From positions 33,352 to 97,351 of the forward strand of contig NZ_JACHIH010000018.1 of NCBI RefSeq assembly GCF_014203125.1: a stretch of 64,000 nucleotides of DNA, given 5' to 3'. Source of the DNA: Rhodopseudomonas rhenobacensis. Its GTDB lineage: Bacteria > Pseudomonadota > Alphaproteobacteria > Rhizobiales > Xanthobacteraceae. Both the position numbers and the translations under genes were made by a program. Below are positions 36,177-44,805 of the stretch, in pieces (the stretch's first letter is position 1; every line of letters begins with the position of its first letter). The notes below the pieces were generated by a model. It did no database searches. It was not told the origin of the DNA and was given only the letters and a program-made list of their open reading frames with translations.

Positions 36177-37007
36177 ATGGCCGGCTTCATCGAGGCGATC
36201 CGCGCCACGCTCGCCGAATGGATGGGCGAGGACGGCCGCGACGCGCCGTTTCTGCCCGAGGGTCTGCCGGAGGCGGTGCGGCCGGTTGCCAGCGACGCCG
36301 TGTTCATGCTGATCGACTATCAAGGCCCGAGCTACGCGCAGCTTTATCTCGACCGGCTGCGCCGCTTCGTCGGCCGCCGCGGCGTCGGCGAGGAGCTGTT
36401 CGCGGAGATCGCGCGGCTGTTGGCCAAGCGAATGTGCTACGAGGACGTGATCCGGCTGGCGCAGCTCGCCTTGCAGCAGCCGCCGGGACCGGGCGAGGTC
36501 AAAACCTTCCGGCTCGACGAACTGGTGTCGACGCTGCCGGAGGTGATCTCCGGACAGGCGCTGGAATTGGTCGGCTGGGCCGGGCTGTCGCGCCGCAAGG
36601 TGCGGCTGCGCTTCAGCACCGCGAGTTGGTTCGCGGTGCGCCGGCTCGAGCTCGAGGCCTCGTTGCGGCGCTGGCGGCTGCTGTCGCCGCGCTATGCCAA
36701 GGAGCGCGCGCTGGTCGAGCGCTGGCTGCACATGATCGATCGCGCGCTGACCAAGCAGCCGGCGGCCGCAGCCGCCATTGTGCAAACCGCGACGATGATT
36801 CACGGCTGCGGCGAGCCGTTGCGGCAGCGGCAGGCCGACTGGTGCCTGATCATCGATAGCCTCGCCAAGCCCTGCTTCGACGGCGTGCTCGAATTGCCCG
36901 ACCTTGCCGCGGCGATCGCGCAAGCGCGCGCCGCGGTGACGCCAGACCCGCAGCAGCGGGCGCTGAAGCGCTGCGTTCGCGAAATCCGGGCGCGCGCGTC
37001 ACCCTGA
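36177..37007 (+). CDS. Stand-alone DUF6537 protein (C-terminal domain of IorB-like proteins)
   Basis: A 276-residue soluble protein. LIDYQGPSYAQLYLDRLRRF, KRMCYEDVIRLAQLAL and the later LRRWRLLSPRYAKERALVERW match the DUF6537 domain that normally forms the C-terminal half of long indolepyruvate oxidoreductase beta-type proteins. Here the N-terminal pyruvate-ferredoxin-oxidoreductase gamma domain is absent: the protein begins directly at MAGFIEAIRATLAEWMGEDG. No partner alpha subunit is encoded in the window. It follows a cNMP-binding membrane protein, probably in the same transcript. Function unknown. Confidence 0.7.
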   Translation: MAGFIEAIRATLAEWMGEDGRDAPFLPEGLPEAVRPVASDAVFMLIDYQGPSYAQLYLDRLRRFVGRRGVGEELFAEIARLLAKRMCYEDVIRLAQLALQQPPGPGEVKTFRLDELVSTLPEVISGQALELVGWAGLSRRKVRLRFSTASWFAVRRLELEASLRRWRLLSPRYAKERALVERWLHMIDRALTKQPAAAAAIVQTATMIHGCGEPLRQRQADWCLIIDSLAKPCFDGVLELPDLAAAIAQARAAVTPDPQQRALKRCVREIRARASP

Positions 37008-37116
37008 CGCGGACGGCGCGTCGCCGGTTCTCCGCGTGCATTCCGGACAGCGAAGTGTCATAAATCGGGTTCCACAGAGCCGTTCGGTCCGTCAGCCAGC
37101 AAAGGGCGCTCGCTTG

Positions 37117-37518
37117 GTGTTTCCATCATTGTCGTCGTCGGTCGCCGTGGGCGCGCTGATCGGATGGATGCTGGTGCTCACCGCCAAGCATGTGGTGGCG
37201 GATTTCTTTCTGCAGACCCATTGGATGGCGATCGGCAAGGACGGCAAGACCGGCTGGGCCTGGCCGCTATTGGTGCATTGCTCGATTCATCTCGGGCTGA
37301 CCACCGCGCTGATGCTGATCATCGCGCCGCGGTTCTGGTTCATCGGGCTGATCGATTTTGCGGTTCACATCCTGATCGACCGCGCCAAGGGCTTTTGTGT
37401 CGCGACCTTCGACGTGACGCGCGATCATCAATGGTTCTGGTGGCTGATCGGCACCGACCAGGCGCTGCATCATCTCACCGGCTTTGCGCTGTCGATCTGG
37501 CTCGCCGCCAACGGCTGA
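37117..37518 (+). CDS. DUF3307 family membrane protein
   Basis: A 133-residue integral membrane protein with four hydrophobic segments. The DUF3307 signature is visible: KHVVADFFLQTHWMAIGK, WPLLVHCSIHLGL and HILIDRAKG. GTG 37117 is chosen because AAAGGG lies 10 bases upstream; TTG 37114 is equally possible, while the longer frame from 37036 is not supported. Function of the family is unknown. A GTCATTCCGG repeat starts 7 bp after the stop. Confidence 0.78.
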   Translation: MFPSLSSSVAVGALIGWMLVLTAKHVVADFFLQTHWMAIGKDGKTGWAWPLLVHCSIHLGLTTALMLIIAPRFWFIGLIDFAVHILIDRAKGFCVATFDVTRDHQWFWWLIGTDQALHHLTGFALSIWLAANG

Positions 37519-37524
37519 TACGCA

Positions 37525-37650
37525 GTCATTCCGGGGCGGGCGCAGCGCAGCTGCGCGCGAACCCGGAATCTTGCTGCGCGGGCAGGAGTCCGTCCCGTGC
37601 TGCGAGATTCCGGGTTCGCTCGAGCTGTCGCTCTCGCGCCCCGGAATGAC
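37525..37650. repeat. GTCATTCCGG inverted-pair repeat
   Basis: Opens GTCATTCCGGGGCGGGCG and closes CGCGCCCCGGAATGAC, with inner GAACCCGGAATC/GATTCCGGGTTC arms. It lies between convergent DUF3307 and nhaA genes. Confidence 0.9.
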
Positions 37651-37671
37651 GGCGCGCGATGGCGACGCGCG

Positions 37672-38898
37672 TCAGGGCTGCGGCGTGATCCGCTCGCCGG
37701 ACGTCGCGGGCACCGGCTTACTGCTGCCGAGCCCGAGCACCAGCGCGCCGGCCAGCATCGCCAGCAGCGAACCACTCAGCACGCCGATCTTCATCGCCGC
37801 TTCCAGCTCGGGGGTACGCGCGAACGCCAGCAGCCCGATGAACAGGCTCATGGTGAAGCCGACGCCGCACAACAACGAGACCCCGTAGACCTGCAGCCAG
37901 GTGGCGCGCGCCGGCCGCCGCGCCCAGCCGAGCTTGGCCATCAGCAGCACCGCGCCGAACACCCCGATCTGCTTGCCGATCAGCAAGCCGAGCGCCACGC
38001 CGAGCGTCACCGGCTGCAACAGGCTCGGCCACGTCACCCCGGTCAGCGACACCCCGGCGTTGGCGAAGCCGAACAGCGGCAGCACCAGATAGGCCGACCA
38101 CGGGTGCAGCGCGTGCTCCAGCCGCTGCAGCGGCGAATGGGCCTCGTCGACCGCGGCGTCGCGCCGGCGCAGCGGAATGGTCAGCGCCAGCAGCACGCCG
38201 GCCACCGTGGCATGCACCCCAGATTGCAGCGTGAGCCACCACAGCACGACGCCGAGCAGCAGATAGGGCGTGAGCCGCCGCACGCCGGCAAGATTGAGCC
38301 CGACCAACAGCGCCAGCACCAGCGCCGCGCCGCCCAGCATCGGCAGCGACAGGTCGGCGGTGTAGAACACCGCGATGATGACGATGGCGCCGAGATCGTC
38401 GAGGATCGCCAGCGCGGTGAGAAAGATCTTCAGCGACACCGGCACCCGCGAGCCGAACAGCGAGAGCACGCCGAGCGAAAACGCGATGTCGGTGGCCGCG
38501 GGAATAGCCCAGCCGCGCAGCGTCGAAGGCTCCTGCCAGTTGATCGCCGCATAGATCAGCGCCGGCACCGCCATGCCGCCGATCGCCGCGACCCCGGGCA
38601 GCGCCCGCGCCGGCCAGGCCCGCAACTGTCCCTCCAGCAATTCGCGTTTGATCTCCAGCCCGACCAGCAGGAAGAACAGCACCATCAGGCCGTCGTTGAT
38701 CCAGTGCAGCACGCTGAGGCCGCCGAGATACGTCGCCAGCGTCTCGAGATAGAGCGGCGCCAGCGCCGAATTCGCAGCGAGCATCGCCAGCGCGCCGCTG
38801 ACGATCAGAATCACGCCGCCGGCGGTCTCGCCGCGCAGGAAATCGCGCAGTTCGGCGACGGGTCGATAGATTATCGAATTTTTCAGCATCTGCTGCAC
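37672..38898 (-). CDS. nhaA: Na+/H+ antiporter NhaA
   Basis: A 408-residue antiporter with about 12 membrane segments. The family hallmark [18 protein letters not shown] contains the two adjacent aspartates that bind Na+ and H+ in E. coli Nha[17 protein letters not shown] and [17 protein letters not shown] are also characteristic. GTG 38898 is preferred because AAGGA lies about 9 bases upstream on the coding strand; ATG 38889 is next in frame. It exports Na+ or Li+ at alkaline pH. It is divergent from a second antiporter gene, nhaD-like. Confidence 0.95.
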   Translation of the reverse strand: MQQMLKNSIIYRPVAELRDFLRGETAGGVILIVSGALAMLAANSALAPLYLETLATYLGGLSVLHWINDGLMVLFFLLVGLEIKRELLEGQLRAWPARALPGVAAIGGMAVPALIYAAINWQEPSTLRGWAIPAATDIAFSLGVLSLFGSRVPVSLKIFLTALAILDDLGAIVIIAVFYTADLSLPMLGGAALVLALLVGLNLAGVRRLTPYLLLGVVLWWLTLQSGVHATVAGVLLALTIPLRRRDAAVDEAHSPLQRLEHALHPWSAYLVLPLFGFANAGVSLTGVTWPSLLQPVTLGVALGLLIGKQIGVFGAVLLMAKLGWARRPARATWLQVYGVSLLCGVGFTMSLFIGLLAFARTPELEAAMKIGVLSGSLLAMLAGALVLGLGSSKPVPATSGERITPQP

Positions 38899-39030
38899 TG
38901 AGCATCATCCTTGTGGGGCGGCAAGCCGGCGAATTGAAGCAGCGTCGCGCGGCCGTCGCGGCAGCGCGGAGGGCGAACACGTCGGCGCGGAGCCATGGCA
39001 TCATGAGCAACCTTTGCGGGCTTATCCAGG

Positions 39031-39051
39031 TCCCGGGTTTGTCGCCCGGGA
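39031..39051 (+). promoter_or_regulatory. Leader hairpin upstream of the nhaD-type gene
   Basis: Perfect stem TCCCGGG/CCCGGGA with loop TTTGTCG, ending 42 nt before the start codon. It could act in the leader RNA, but no known riboswitch class was recognised. Confidence 0.4.
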
Positions 39052-39093
39052 TTGTTCTGCTATTCAGAGTCGGAGACCAAGGGGCCGTCGGGA

Positions 39094-40380
39094 ATGCAAA
39101 TCGCGATCATCGCCGTATTCGTCGTCGCCTATGCGGCGATCGCGCTGGAACATCCGCTCGGCATCAACAAATGCGCCACCGCGCTGCTCGGCGCCGGGCT
39201 GCTGTGGACATTGTATTCGATATCCAGCCCCGATCATGCCGCGGTGATGCGTGAGCTCGACGAATCGGTGGCGTCGTCGGCGCAGATCATCTTCTTCCTG
39301 ATGGGCGCCATGACCATCGTCGAGGTGATCGACGCGCATAACGGCTTCGAGGTGATCACCTCGCAGATCCGCACCAATCGGCTGACCTCGCTGATGTGGC
39401 TGGTCGGGCTCGTCACGTTCTTCCTCAGCGCGGTGCTGGACAATCTGACCACCACCATCGTGATGATCTCGCTGACCAAGAAGCTGCTCGACGATCGCGG
39501 CGACCGCTTGTTCTTCGCCGCGATGATCGTGATCGCCGCCAATGCCGGCGGCGCCTGGTCGCCGATCGGCGACGTCACCACGACGATGCTGTGGATCGGT
39601 GGCCAGCTCACCGCAACCGCGATTATCAAGGGCGTGTTCCTGGCCTCGATCGTCAACCTGCTGGTGCCGCTGTTGATCGTGACCTGGCAGCTGCGCGGCC
39701 GGGCCTTCGCGTTGAAAGAGGTCGACGCCGAGACCAGCCGCAGCGCCGACAACAACGGGTTCGAGCGCAACCTGATCTTCTTCCTCGGGCTCGGCATTCT
39801 GGTGATGGTGCCGGCGTTCAAGACGCTCACCGGGCTGCCGCCGTTCATGGGCATCCTGTTCGGGCTGGGGATCCTCTGGGTCAGTGCGGAAATCATTCAC
39901 CGCCACAAGCCGCCGAAGCAGCGCGAACAACTGACCTTGGGCCACGCGCTGACCCGGATCGACCTCAGCTCGGTGGTGTTCTTCCTCGGCATCCTGCTGG
40001 CGGTCGCCACCCTGGAACATTCGCACATCCTCACCGCGCTGGCGGCGTGGCTCGACCAGACCGTCGGGCGGCAGGACCTGATCGTCGTCATCCTCGGGCT
40101 GATCAGCGCGATCGTCGACAACGTGCCGTTGGTGGCGGCGTCGATGGGGATGTACAGCCTGGCGCAATATCCGCCCGACAGCTTCCTGTGGGAGTTCATC
40201 GCCTATTGCGCCGGCACCGGCGGATCGATCCTGATCATCGGCTCGGCGGCCGGCGTCGCCGCGATGGGGCTCGAGAAGATCGAGTTCTTCTGGTATTTGC
40301 GACGCGTCAGCGTGCTGGCGATGCTCGGCTATTTCGCCGGCGCCGCGGCCTATGTCGTGCAGTACAACCTGCTGCACTGA
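39094..40380 (+). CDS. nhaD: NhaD-type Na+/H+ antiporter (ion transporter superfamily)
   Basis: A 428-residue polytopic membrane protein of the NhaD/arsenite-permease-like fold. Distinctive segments include FLMGAMTIVEVIDAHNGFEV, FLSAVLDNLTTTIVMISL, GGAWSPIGDVTTTMLWI and ISAIVDNVPLVAASMGMY, where polar residues break the membrane helices as in NhaD. ATG 39094 has AAGGGG 10 bases upstream; an earlier in-frame start at 39052 is not supported. Together with the divergent nhaA it gives two unrelated sodium exporters at one locus, suggesting exposure to salt or alkaline conditions. Confidence 0.9.
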   Translation: MQIAIIAVFVVAYAAIALEHPLGINKCATALLGAGLLWTLYSISSPDHAAVMRELDESVASSAQIIFFLMGAMTIVEVIDAHNGFEVITSQIRTNRLTSLMWLVGLVTFFLSAVLDNLTTTIVMISLTKKLLDDRGDRLFFAAMIVIAANAGGAWSPIGDVTTTMLWIGGQLTATAIIKGVFLASIVNLLVPLLIVTWQLRGRAFALKEVDAETSRSADNNGFERNLIFFLGLGILVMVPAFKTLTGLPPFMGILFGLGILWVSAEIIHRHKPPKQREQLTLGHALTRIDLSSVVFFLGILLAVATLEHSHILTALAAWLDQTVGRQDLIVVILGLISAIVDNVPLVAASMGMYSLAQYPPDSFLWEFIAYCAGTGGSILIIGSAAGVAAMGLEKIEFFWYLRRVSVLAMLGYFAGAAAYVVQYNLLH

Positions 40381-40404
40381 GACCATGGGCGTGCCCCGGT
40401 ATTT

Positions 40405-40415
40405 CTACCAGGTAG
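40405..40415. promoter_or_regulatory. Short palindrome after nhaD
   Basis: CTACC-A-GGTAG is a perfect inverted repeat in an AT-richer context (TTTCTACCAGGTAGGAAATT), 25 bp past the nhaD stop and 110 bp before the diguanylate cyclase start. It may be an operator or part of a weak terminator. Confidence 0.35.
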
Positions 40416-40492
40416 GAAATTAACTGGTTCGCGCAGGGGCATGGCTATGCTGCTGAGGCGGCAGAACCTTTCGACGAAGCGGTGTTCGCGAC

Positions 40493-40502
40493 GGGGGGGG
40501 GG
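40493..40502 (+). repeat. Run of ten G residues upstream of the diguanylate cyclase
   Basis: Ten consecutive G lie 24-33 bp before ATG 40526. This is the only such homopolymer in the window apart from its end. It is either a slippage-prone tract in the leader or a sequencing artefact. Confidence 0.7.
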
Positions 40503-40525
40503 CCGGATCGTAACCCGCGTGGACC

Positions 40526-42733
40526 ATGGCCTCGTTCCTGCAGTCACAGCTGGACTTCATCTATTTCTTCTACGGCATGGCCTTTATCCTGCTCGGTTCC
40601 GCCTGTTTGGCGATGGCGCGCGGTAGGCTCGGTGGCACCGTCGACCTTTGGCTGTTCGGAAGTTTCGCGCTGGTTCACGGCTGCGCCGAATGGCTCGATC
40701 TCGCCGCCTTGATGCTCGGCGACAACCAGCTGTTCGCGACGCTGCGCCTTGCGGTGCTCATTGCCTCCTTCCTGTTCTTGATGGAGTTTACCCGCAGCGG
40801 CGCCACCCGGTTGGGTTACAGAGTGCCGGACATCTGGATCTACCCACTTATCGTCGGACTGATTATCGGCGTGGGCGTGCTCGAGGGTCTGCCCGCGGCA
40901 AGGGCCGTGTCGCGCTACAGCCTGGGATTCGTCGGCGCGATCGGCGGCGGTTTGGTGCTGGCGCAACGCGCCAGGCAGCATTCGCCTATCAAAAAGGGGC
41001 TGCTGACGCTGTTTGCGATCGTGCTGGCGCTCTACGGGGGCGCCGCCGGTCTGATCGTGTCGCCGGCCCCGTTCTGGCCGGCCAACGTCGTCAATACGGC
41101 ATGGTTTGTCGGACTGACCGGCATTCCCATTCAATTGCTGCGCGGCGTGCTCGCTTGCCTGCTCACCGGGCTGTGCTGGGCGTTCTGGGGACAAACGCTG
41201 GTCGAGACGGTGGCGGCCGCGCGCTATACGGCGTATCTGCGCCGGCAGCTGATCTGGACGATGGTCGCGCTGATCGCGATCCTGGCCGGCGGATGGGCGC
41301 TGACGGGTTATCTGGGCGGGCTCTACAAACAGGCCGTCGAGCAGGAGGCGCGGGGCGACGCCGAATTGCTGGTCAGCCGTCTGGCCGGCGAAGCCGCGGT
41401 GCTCGACGCCATGGTGAAAGCGCTCGCGAGGTCGCCGACGCTGCTGCCGATGTTGAATGGCAGCAGCACCGCGCGGGATCGACACATCGACGAGGTGCTG
41501 CAGCTCGATGTCGAAGCCGCCGGAGCGCTGGTCGGCATGGTGCTCAACCGCTCCGGCGCGGTGATCGCTTCGTCCGATCGCAGCGAAGCGGCGACGCTCG
41601 CTCTGGCGAACGAAAGTGCCGCGCCGTATTTTCAGAATTCGATCGCCGGGTTGGCCAGCCGTCGTTTCCAGCTCGATCCGATCACCGGGGCGCGGAGCTA
41701 CACCTCCAGTGCGCCGATTCGCGATCGCGAGGGTAACGTCGTCGGCGTTGCGATGCTGCAGAAATCGCTGGAGGCCCTCGAGGCCAGCCTGCTGTCGTTC
41801 GACAAGGCGTTCTACTTCGTCGACGCCGACGGCGTGGTGATGCTGTCCAATCGCAGCAACAGGTTGCGGCAGGCGCTGTGGCCGCGCGCGGTCGACGCGT
41901 TGCGGCTGGCGGCGCCGCGTTCGGCGGCCAAGCCCATGGTGCCGCGCGAGATCGTCGACTCGGTCTGGACCACGGCCGACGGAGTGCCGTCCTACGTCCT
42001 GCGCCGCCCCGCCAGCGAGGGCGGCTGGTCGTTGCTGATGGTGTTTCCGGTCGCCGGAATCTTTCCGACCAGGTTTCTCGGCATCGTCATCACGCTGCAA
42101 TTCTCGATCATGGCGTTGTTCTACTTCTACGGCCGCGAGCACGGCATCCGCGACAGCATCCACGCCGAAAAGCGCATGGAGCTGCAGGAGCTGGCGCGCG
42201 GGCTGCACGTGCAGGCCACCACCGACCCGTTGACCGGGCTGTTCAATCGCCGGGTGTTCAACCAGGGCGTGGTCGAAGAGATCGTGCGCTTCGATCGCTT
42301 CCAGACGGCGTTTTCCGCGGTGATGTGCGACATCGATTATTTCAAGGAGATCAACGATGTGCACGGCCATCTGATCGGCGACCAGGTTTTGGTGCATCTC
42401 GCGCGGATTCTGTCGCGCAGCGTTCGGCAGACCGATTTCCTGGCGCGCTGGGGCGGCGAGGAATTCGTCATCCTGCTGGTCGGCGCCGACGAGAAGGTCG
42501 CGGTCGAGTTCGCCGAGAAGCTGCGCAACACCATCGCCCACACCGCGTTCGACGAGATCGGCTGCCTGACCTGCAGCTTCGGCGTCGCCGAATGCGTGCC
42601 CGGCGACACGCCGGAGAGCCTGCTGGCCCGGGTCGACAACGCGCTGTACCGGGCCAAGATGAACGGCCGTAACCGCGTCGAGCTGGCCTCGGCGCCGCTG
42701 GCGGAGTCGCCGTTGCTCGCGCCCAGCGCCTGA
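40526..42733 (+). CDS. Membrane-bound diguanylate cyclase (GGDEF)
   Basis: A 735-residue signalling protein. The first ~220 residues hold about seven hydrophobic segments (MASE-like sensor), then one further membrane helix (LIWTMVALIAILAGGWALTG), a periplasmic region of about 260 residues (VSRLAGEAAVLDAMVKALAR, FQLDPITGARSYTSSAPIRD) resembling a double-Cache ligand domain, a second helix, and a C-terminal GGDEF domain. TTDPLTGLFNRRVFNQ and RWGGEEFVILLVG are the active-site blocks, and RQTD five residues before GGEEF is an intact inhibitory site. It should synthesise c-di-GMP in response to an external signal. No EAL domain is present. Confidence 0.92.
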   Translation: MASFLQSQLDFIYFFYGMAFILLGSACLAMARGRLGGTVDLWLFGSFALVHGCAEWLDLAALMLGDNQLFATLRLAVLIASFLFLMEFTRSGATRLGYRVPDIWIYPLIVGLIIGVGVLEGLPAARAVSRYSLGFVGAIGGGLVLAQRARQHSPIKKGLLTLFAIVLALYGGAAGLIVSPAPFWPANVVNTAWFVGLTGIPIQLLRGVLACLLTGLCWAFWGQTLVETVAAARYTAYLRRQLIWTMVALIAILAGGWALTGYLGGLYKQAVEQEARGDAELLVSRLAGEAAVLDAMVKALARSPTLLPMLNGSSTARDRHIDEVLQLDVEAAGALVGMVLNRSGAVIASSDRSEAATLALANESAAPYFQNSIAGLASRRFQLDPITGARSYTSSAPIRDREGNVVGVAMLQKSLEALEASLLSFDKAFYFVDADGVVMLSNRSNRLRQALWPRAVDALRLAAPRSAAKPMVPREIVDSVWTTADGVPSYVLRRPASEGGWSLLMVFPVAGIFPTRFLGIVITLQFSIMALFYFYGREHGIRDSIHAEKRMELQELARGLHVQATTDPLTGLFNRRVFNQGVVEEIVRFDRFQTAFSAVMCDIDYFKEINDVHGHLIGDQVLVHLARILSRSVRQTDFLARWGGEEFVILLVGADEKVAVEFAEKLRNTIAHTAFDEIGCLTCSFGVAECVPGDTPESLLARVDNALYRAKMNGRNRVELASAPLAESPLLAPSA

Positions 42734-42863
42734 ATGGAACCGGCGGGTTCCGCCCCTGACTGATTCGTCAATCGAATTCAAGTTCCATCCGGCGGTAAAA
42801 TAGGGTTCGGTTAACCGCTCATTAACGAATTCGACTGCATTCTATGGTTGTGGAGAAAAGCTC

Positions 42864-43268
42864 ATGTGGTCCAGCCGAGAAGCGTTTGAGAACGATTTCT
42901 GCCCGGTCCGCGAGGATCTGCTGGGCGAGATGTATCGCGCCAGCGAAAGCGGACTTCCGCAACTCGTAGAAAGCGTCTCGTCCGAGGTTCGGGCGATGCT
43001 GGCGCTGTTCTGCTACCGCCGCAGCCATCTGCATTCGCTGGCCTTGTCGATCGCCTCGAGTTGCGAGGAGCGCGACCTGATCCAGCTCGGCGGCCGCGTC
43101 GGGTCGACGCTGTACGCGCTGTCGCGCGACGCCAAGTCGTTTCGGCCGACCGCGGCGGCCTATTCCGGCCACCGCAAGCCGATCACGCTGTCGACCAAGC
43201 CGTTGTCGAGTTTCCCGCAGGTCATGCACGACCTCGACGACGATCACGGTCACGCGGCGACGGCCTGA
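42864..43268 (+). CDS. Conserved hypothetical protein (134 aa)
   Basis: A 134-residue soluble, helix-rich protein starting MWSSREAFENDFCPVREDLL, with SEVRAMLALFCYRRSHLHSL and a histidine/aspartate-rich tail. ATG 42864 has GGAGAAAAGCTC immediately upstream, and a leader with TTAACCGCTCATTAACG is a plausible promoter region. No domain, signal or membrane segment was recognised. It stands alone between the diguanylate cyclase and a convergent Cys-cluster gene. Confidence 0.65.
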   Translation: MWSSREAFENDFCPVREDLLGEMYRASESGLPQLVESVSSEVRAMLALFCYRRSHLHSLALSIASSCEERDLIQLGGRVGSTLYALSRDAKSFRPTAAAYSGHRKPITLSTKPLSSFPQVMHDLDDDHGHAATA

Positions 43269-43280
43269 GCGAACGGCCGG

Positions 43281-43604
43281 CTAGGCTAGGGCGAGCGGCG
43301 CCATTCCGAAGCGCCGCCGCGCCATGGCGCATTCCGGATCGCCCGGCTGGCAGGTCCGGCACACCTCCGGCCGCAACTGATAGATCCCGCACGCCGTCGC
43401 CACGCCGATCTGCCCGGTCAGCGCGCTGCAGCGGTCGCCGTCGCAACGCATCCCCGACAGCTTGGCATTGACGAACTGCTCCGGAATGAGATCGAGCGCG
43501 GCGTCGTCCTCGGTGGTGAAGCGCGGCCAATTCTCCGAATAGCCGCAGCAGGCGCCGCAGGGCTGGCACGGGCTCTCCGCGGGGGGCAGGGTGTCGCTGG
43601 TCAT
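43281..43604 (-). CDS. YkgJ-family cysteine-cluster protein
   Basis: A 107-residue protein with the zinc- or iron-binding cysteine pattern of the YkgJ (CxxCxxxCC) family: SPCQPCGACCGYSENW near the N-terminus, then MRCDGDRCSAL, ATACGIYQLRPEVCRTC and DPECAMARR. Nine or more cysteines in 107 residues argue for a metal cluster. The function of the family is not established. The gene is isolated and convergent with the 134-residue hypothetical. Confidence 0.85.
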   Translation of the reverse strand: MTSDTLPPAESPCQPCGACCGYSENWPRFTTEDDAALDLIPEQFVNAKLSGMRCDGDRCSALTGQIGVATACGIYQLRPEVCRTCQPGDPECAMARRRFGMAPLALA

Positions 43605-43749
43605 GCCAGCGCTTTAGCGCGAAGCGCGGCGTGGCGATAGACGTGTGCGACCCCGCGCAACTCGGATTACTGTCCGCGCCTCTGGTGATCGGTTTGCTGG
43701 GGGAAATGCCATTGCCCCTCCGTTACGCCGCGTCGTCCGCAATCCGCCC

Positions 43750-44466
43750 CTAGAGCATCCAGTCGGCCCGATGCTTTCTGACCCAATCAGGTCGCCGATT
43801 GATCAAGTCTTGAACTCTTGCCGGATCAGCTTCCAGCCAAGCCAGCACCATTGGCATTTCAGCCTCGGCATTCCATGGAGCATCGCGCTCCTTCAGGGGC
43901 CTGAACCACAAGTAGCGGATTTTCTCTTTCACGAGTTTGGCGTGGAGGGCATCCGACACAAAGAGATTCCCTGCACCCAAGAACCCGCCCATCCAAACGT
44001 GACGTCCCGCAATCTCTTGGGAACTGAGCGCCACGTCCTCGTAGCCGGCTCGGTAGGGGCGATGAAGATTCCGCAATTCCGGCCAACCCGGCGCATTCCC
44101 AACATCGAGATAGGCGTCGATGACCGCGCATGGATTGAAGATGTAGTACTGAGGCCCTGCATGGCGCGTGCCGTCCTTCGCTTCAAGCGTGATCGGAAAG
44201 AACTGATGCGCGTTTGGTTCAAACCCCTCGATAATTTCGCGAAACTTTTCGCTTACACATATGAATCCGATAATGTGGAATGCGTCACAAAACTTCTTCG
44301 TGTCTTGCTGTCGCGCCGTGAGGTTGACTGGCGGGACGCCATCGAAGCGAATCCCCCTCTCCATTGTGCGGCCGCTTCGGTCCTTGAACAGCTTCAATCG
44401 ATCGAGCTCGTCGAAGTCAAACTTCGGCGACCGAACGTGCATCTCGACCGTCATCATCCAAGCCAT
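43750..44466 (-). CDS. Imm11-type (DUF1629) protein, orphan immunity candidate
   Basis: A 238-residue protein resembling the Imm11/DUF1629 family: HAGPQYYIFNPCAVIDAY in the middle, followed by GRHVWMGGFLGAGNLFVSDA and KEKIRYLWFRPLKERDAP. Such proteins are predicted to neutralise toxins of polymorphic toxin systems. Base composition is lower in GC than the flanking genes. ATG 44466 has AAGGA at good spacing on the coding strand. No toxin, Rhs or VgrG gene is adjacent: 339 bp upstream contain nothing recognisable. Family assignment is by pattern memory and should be considered moderate. Confidence 0.65.
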   Translation of the reverse strand: MAWMMTVEMHVRSPKFDFDELDRLKLFKDRSGRTMERGIRFDGVPPVNLTARQQDTKKFCDAFHIIGFICVSEKFREIIEGFEPNAHQFFPITLEAKDGTRHAGPQYYIFNPCAVIDAYLDVGNAPGWPELRNLHRPYRAGYEDVALSSQEIAGRHVWMGGFLGAGNLFVSDALHAKLVKEKIRYLWFRPLKERDAPWNAEAEMPMVLAWLEADPARVQDLINRRPDWVRKHRADWML

Positions 44467-44805
44467 CAGGCGATCCTTCTACCGAAGGTCGTGGACTTTC
44501 GAGGTCCGAAACGGAGCGCATGCAGCAATCGCGTTTCGGATAAATCCATCGACACGAATGCGCCTAGTAACCACCTCTTTTTCGGCGATGACGCAACAGG
44601 AATCTCAGCGATTGCGACGAAAAAACGCAGAGAAGTACTCAAGTAATGCCGGCCGGGGAGCAATTGCGTCGTCAACCGATGGTACAAGATAGTGGACTTG
44701 GCATCATCGTGGCGAAGCAGCCTGATTTGGTATCAGCGCGTAGTAGCGCGGGTTAGCGCGCAGCGCGTAACCCGCCGGCTCCGGATCGCGGCTCACGAAG
44801 CTCGG
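44467..44805. other. Gap without a recognised gene
   Basis: 339 bp of intermediate GC between the Imm11-type gene and the flavin-binding gene. Small open frames here have no homology I recognise. The only structure is a hairpin at 44748-44775 with arms GCGGGTTA/TAACCCGC, a dispersed repeat type in this group. Confidence 0.5.

Noticed and set aside
38899..39093. Known riboswitch upstream of nhaA or nhaD
   Set aside because: Only a simple hairpin is visible; I could not match a described class by eye and did not want to name one.
40544..42781. 745-codon minus-strand frame opposite the diguanylate cyclase
   Set aside because: Antisense shadow with Arg/Gln/Asp bias; the sense strand has GGDEF and membrane segments.
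44466..44687. 73-codon minus-strand frame upstream of the Imm11-type gene, considered as a toxin fragment
   Set aside because: No toxin domain features, no ribosome site; composition alone is not enough.
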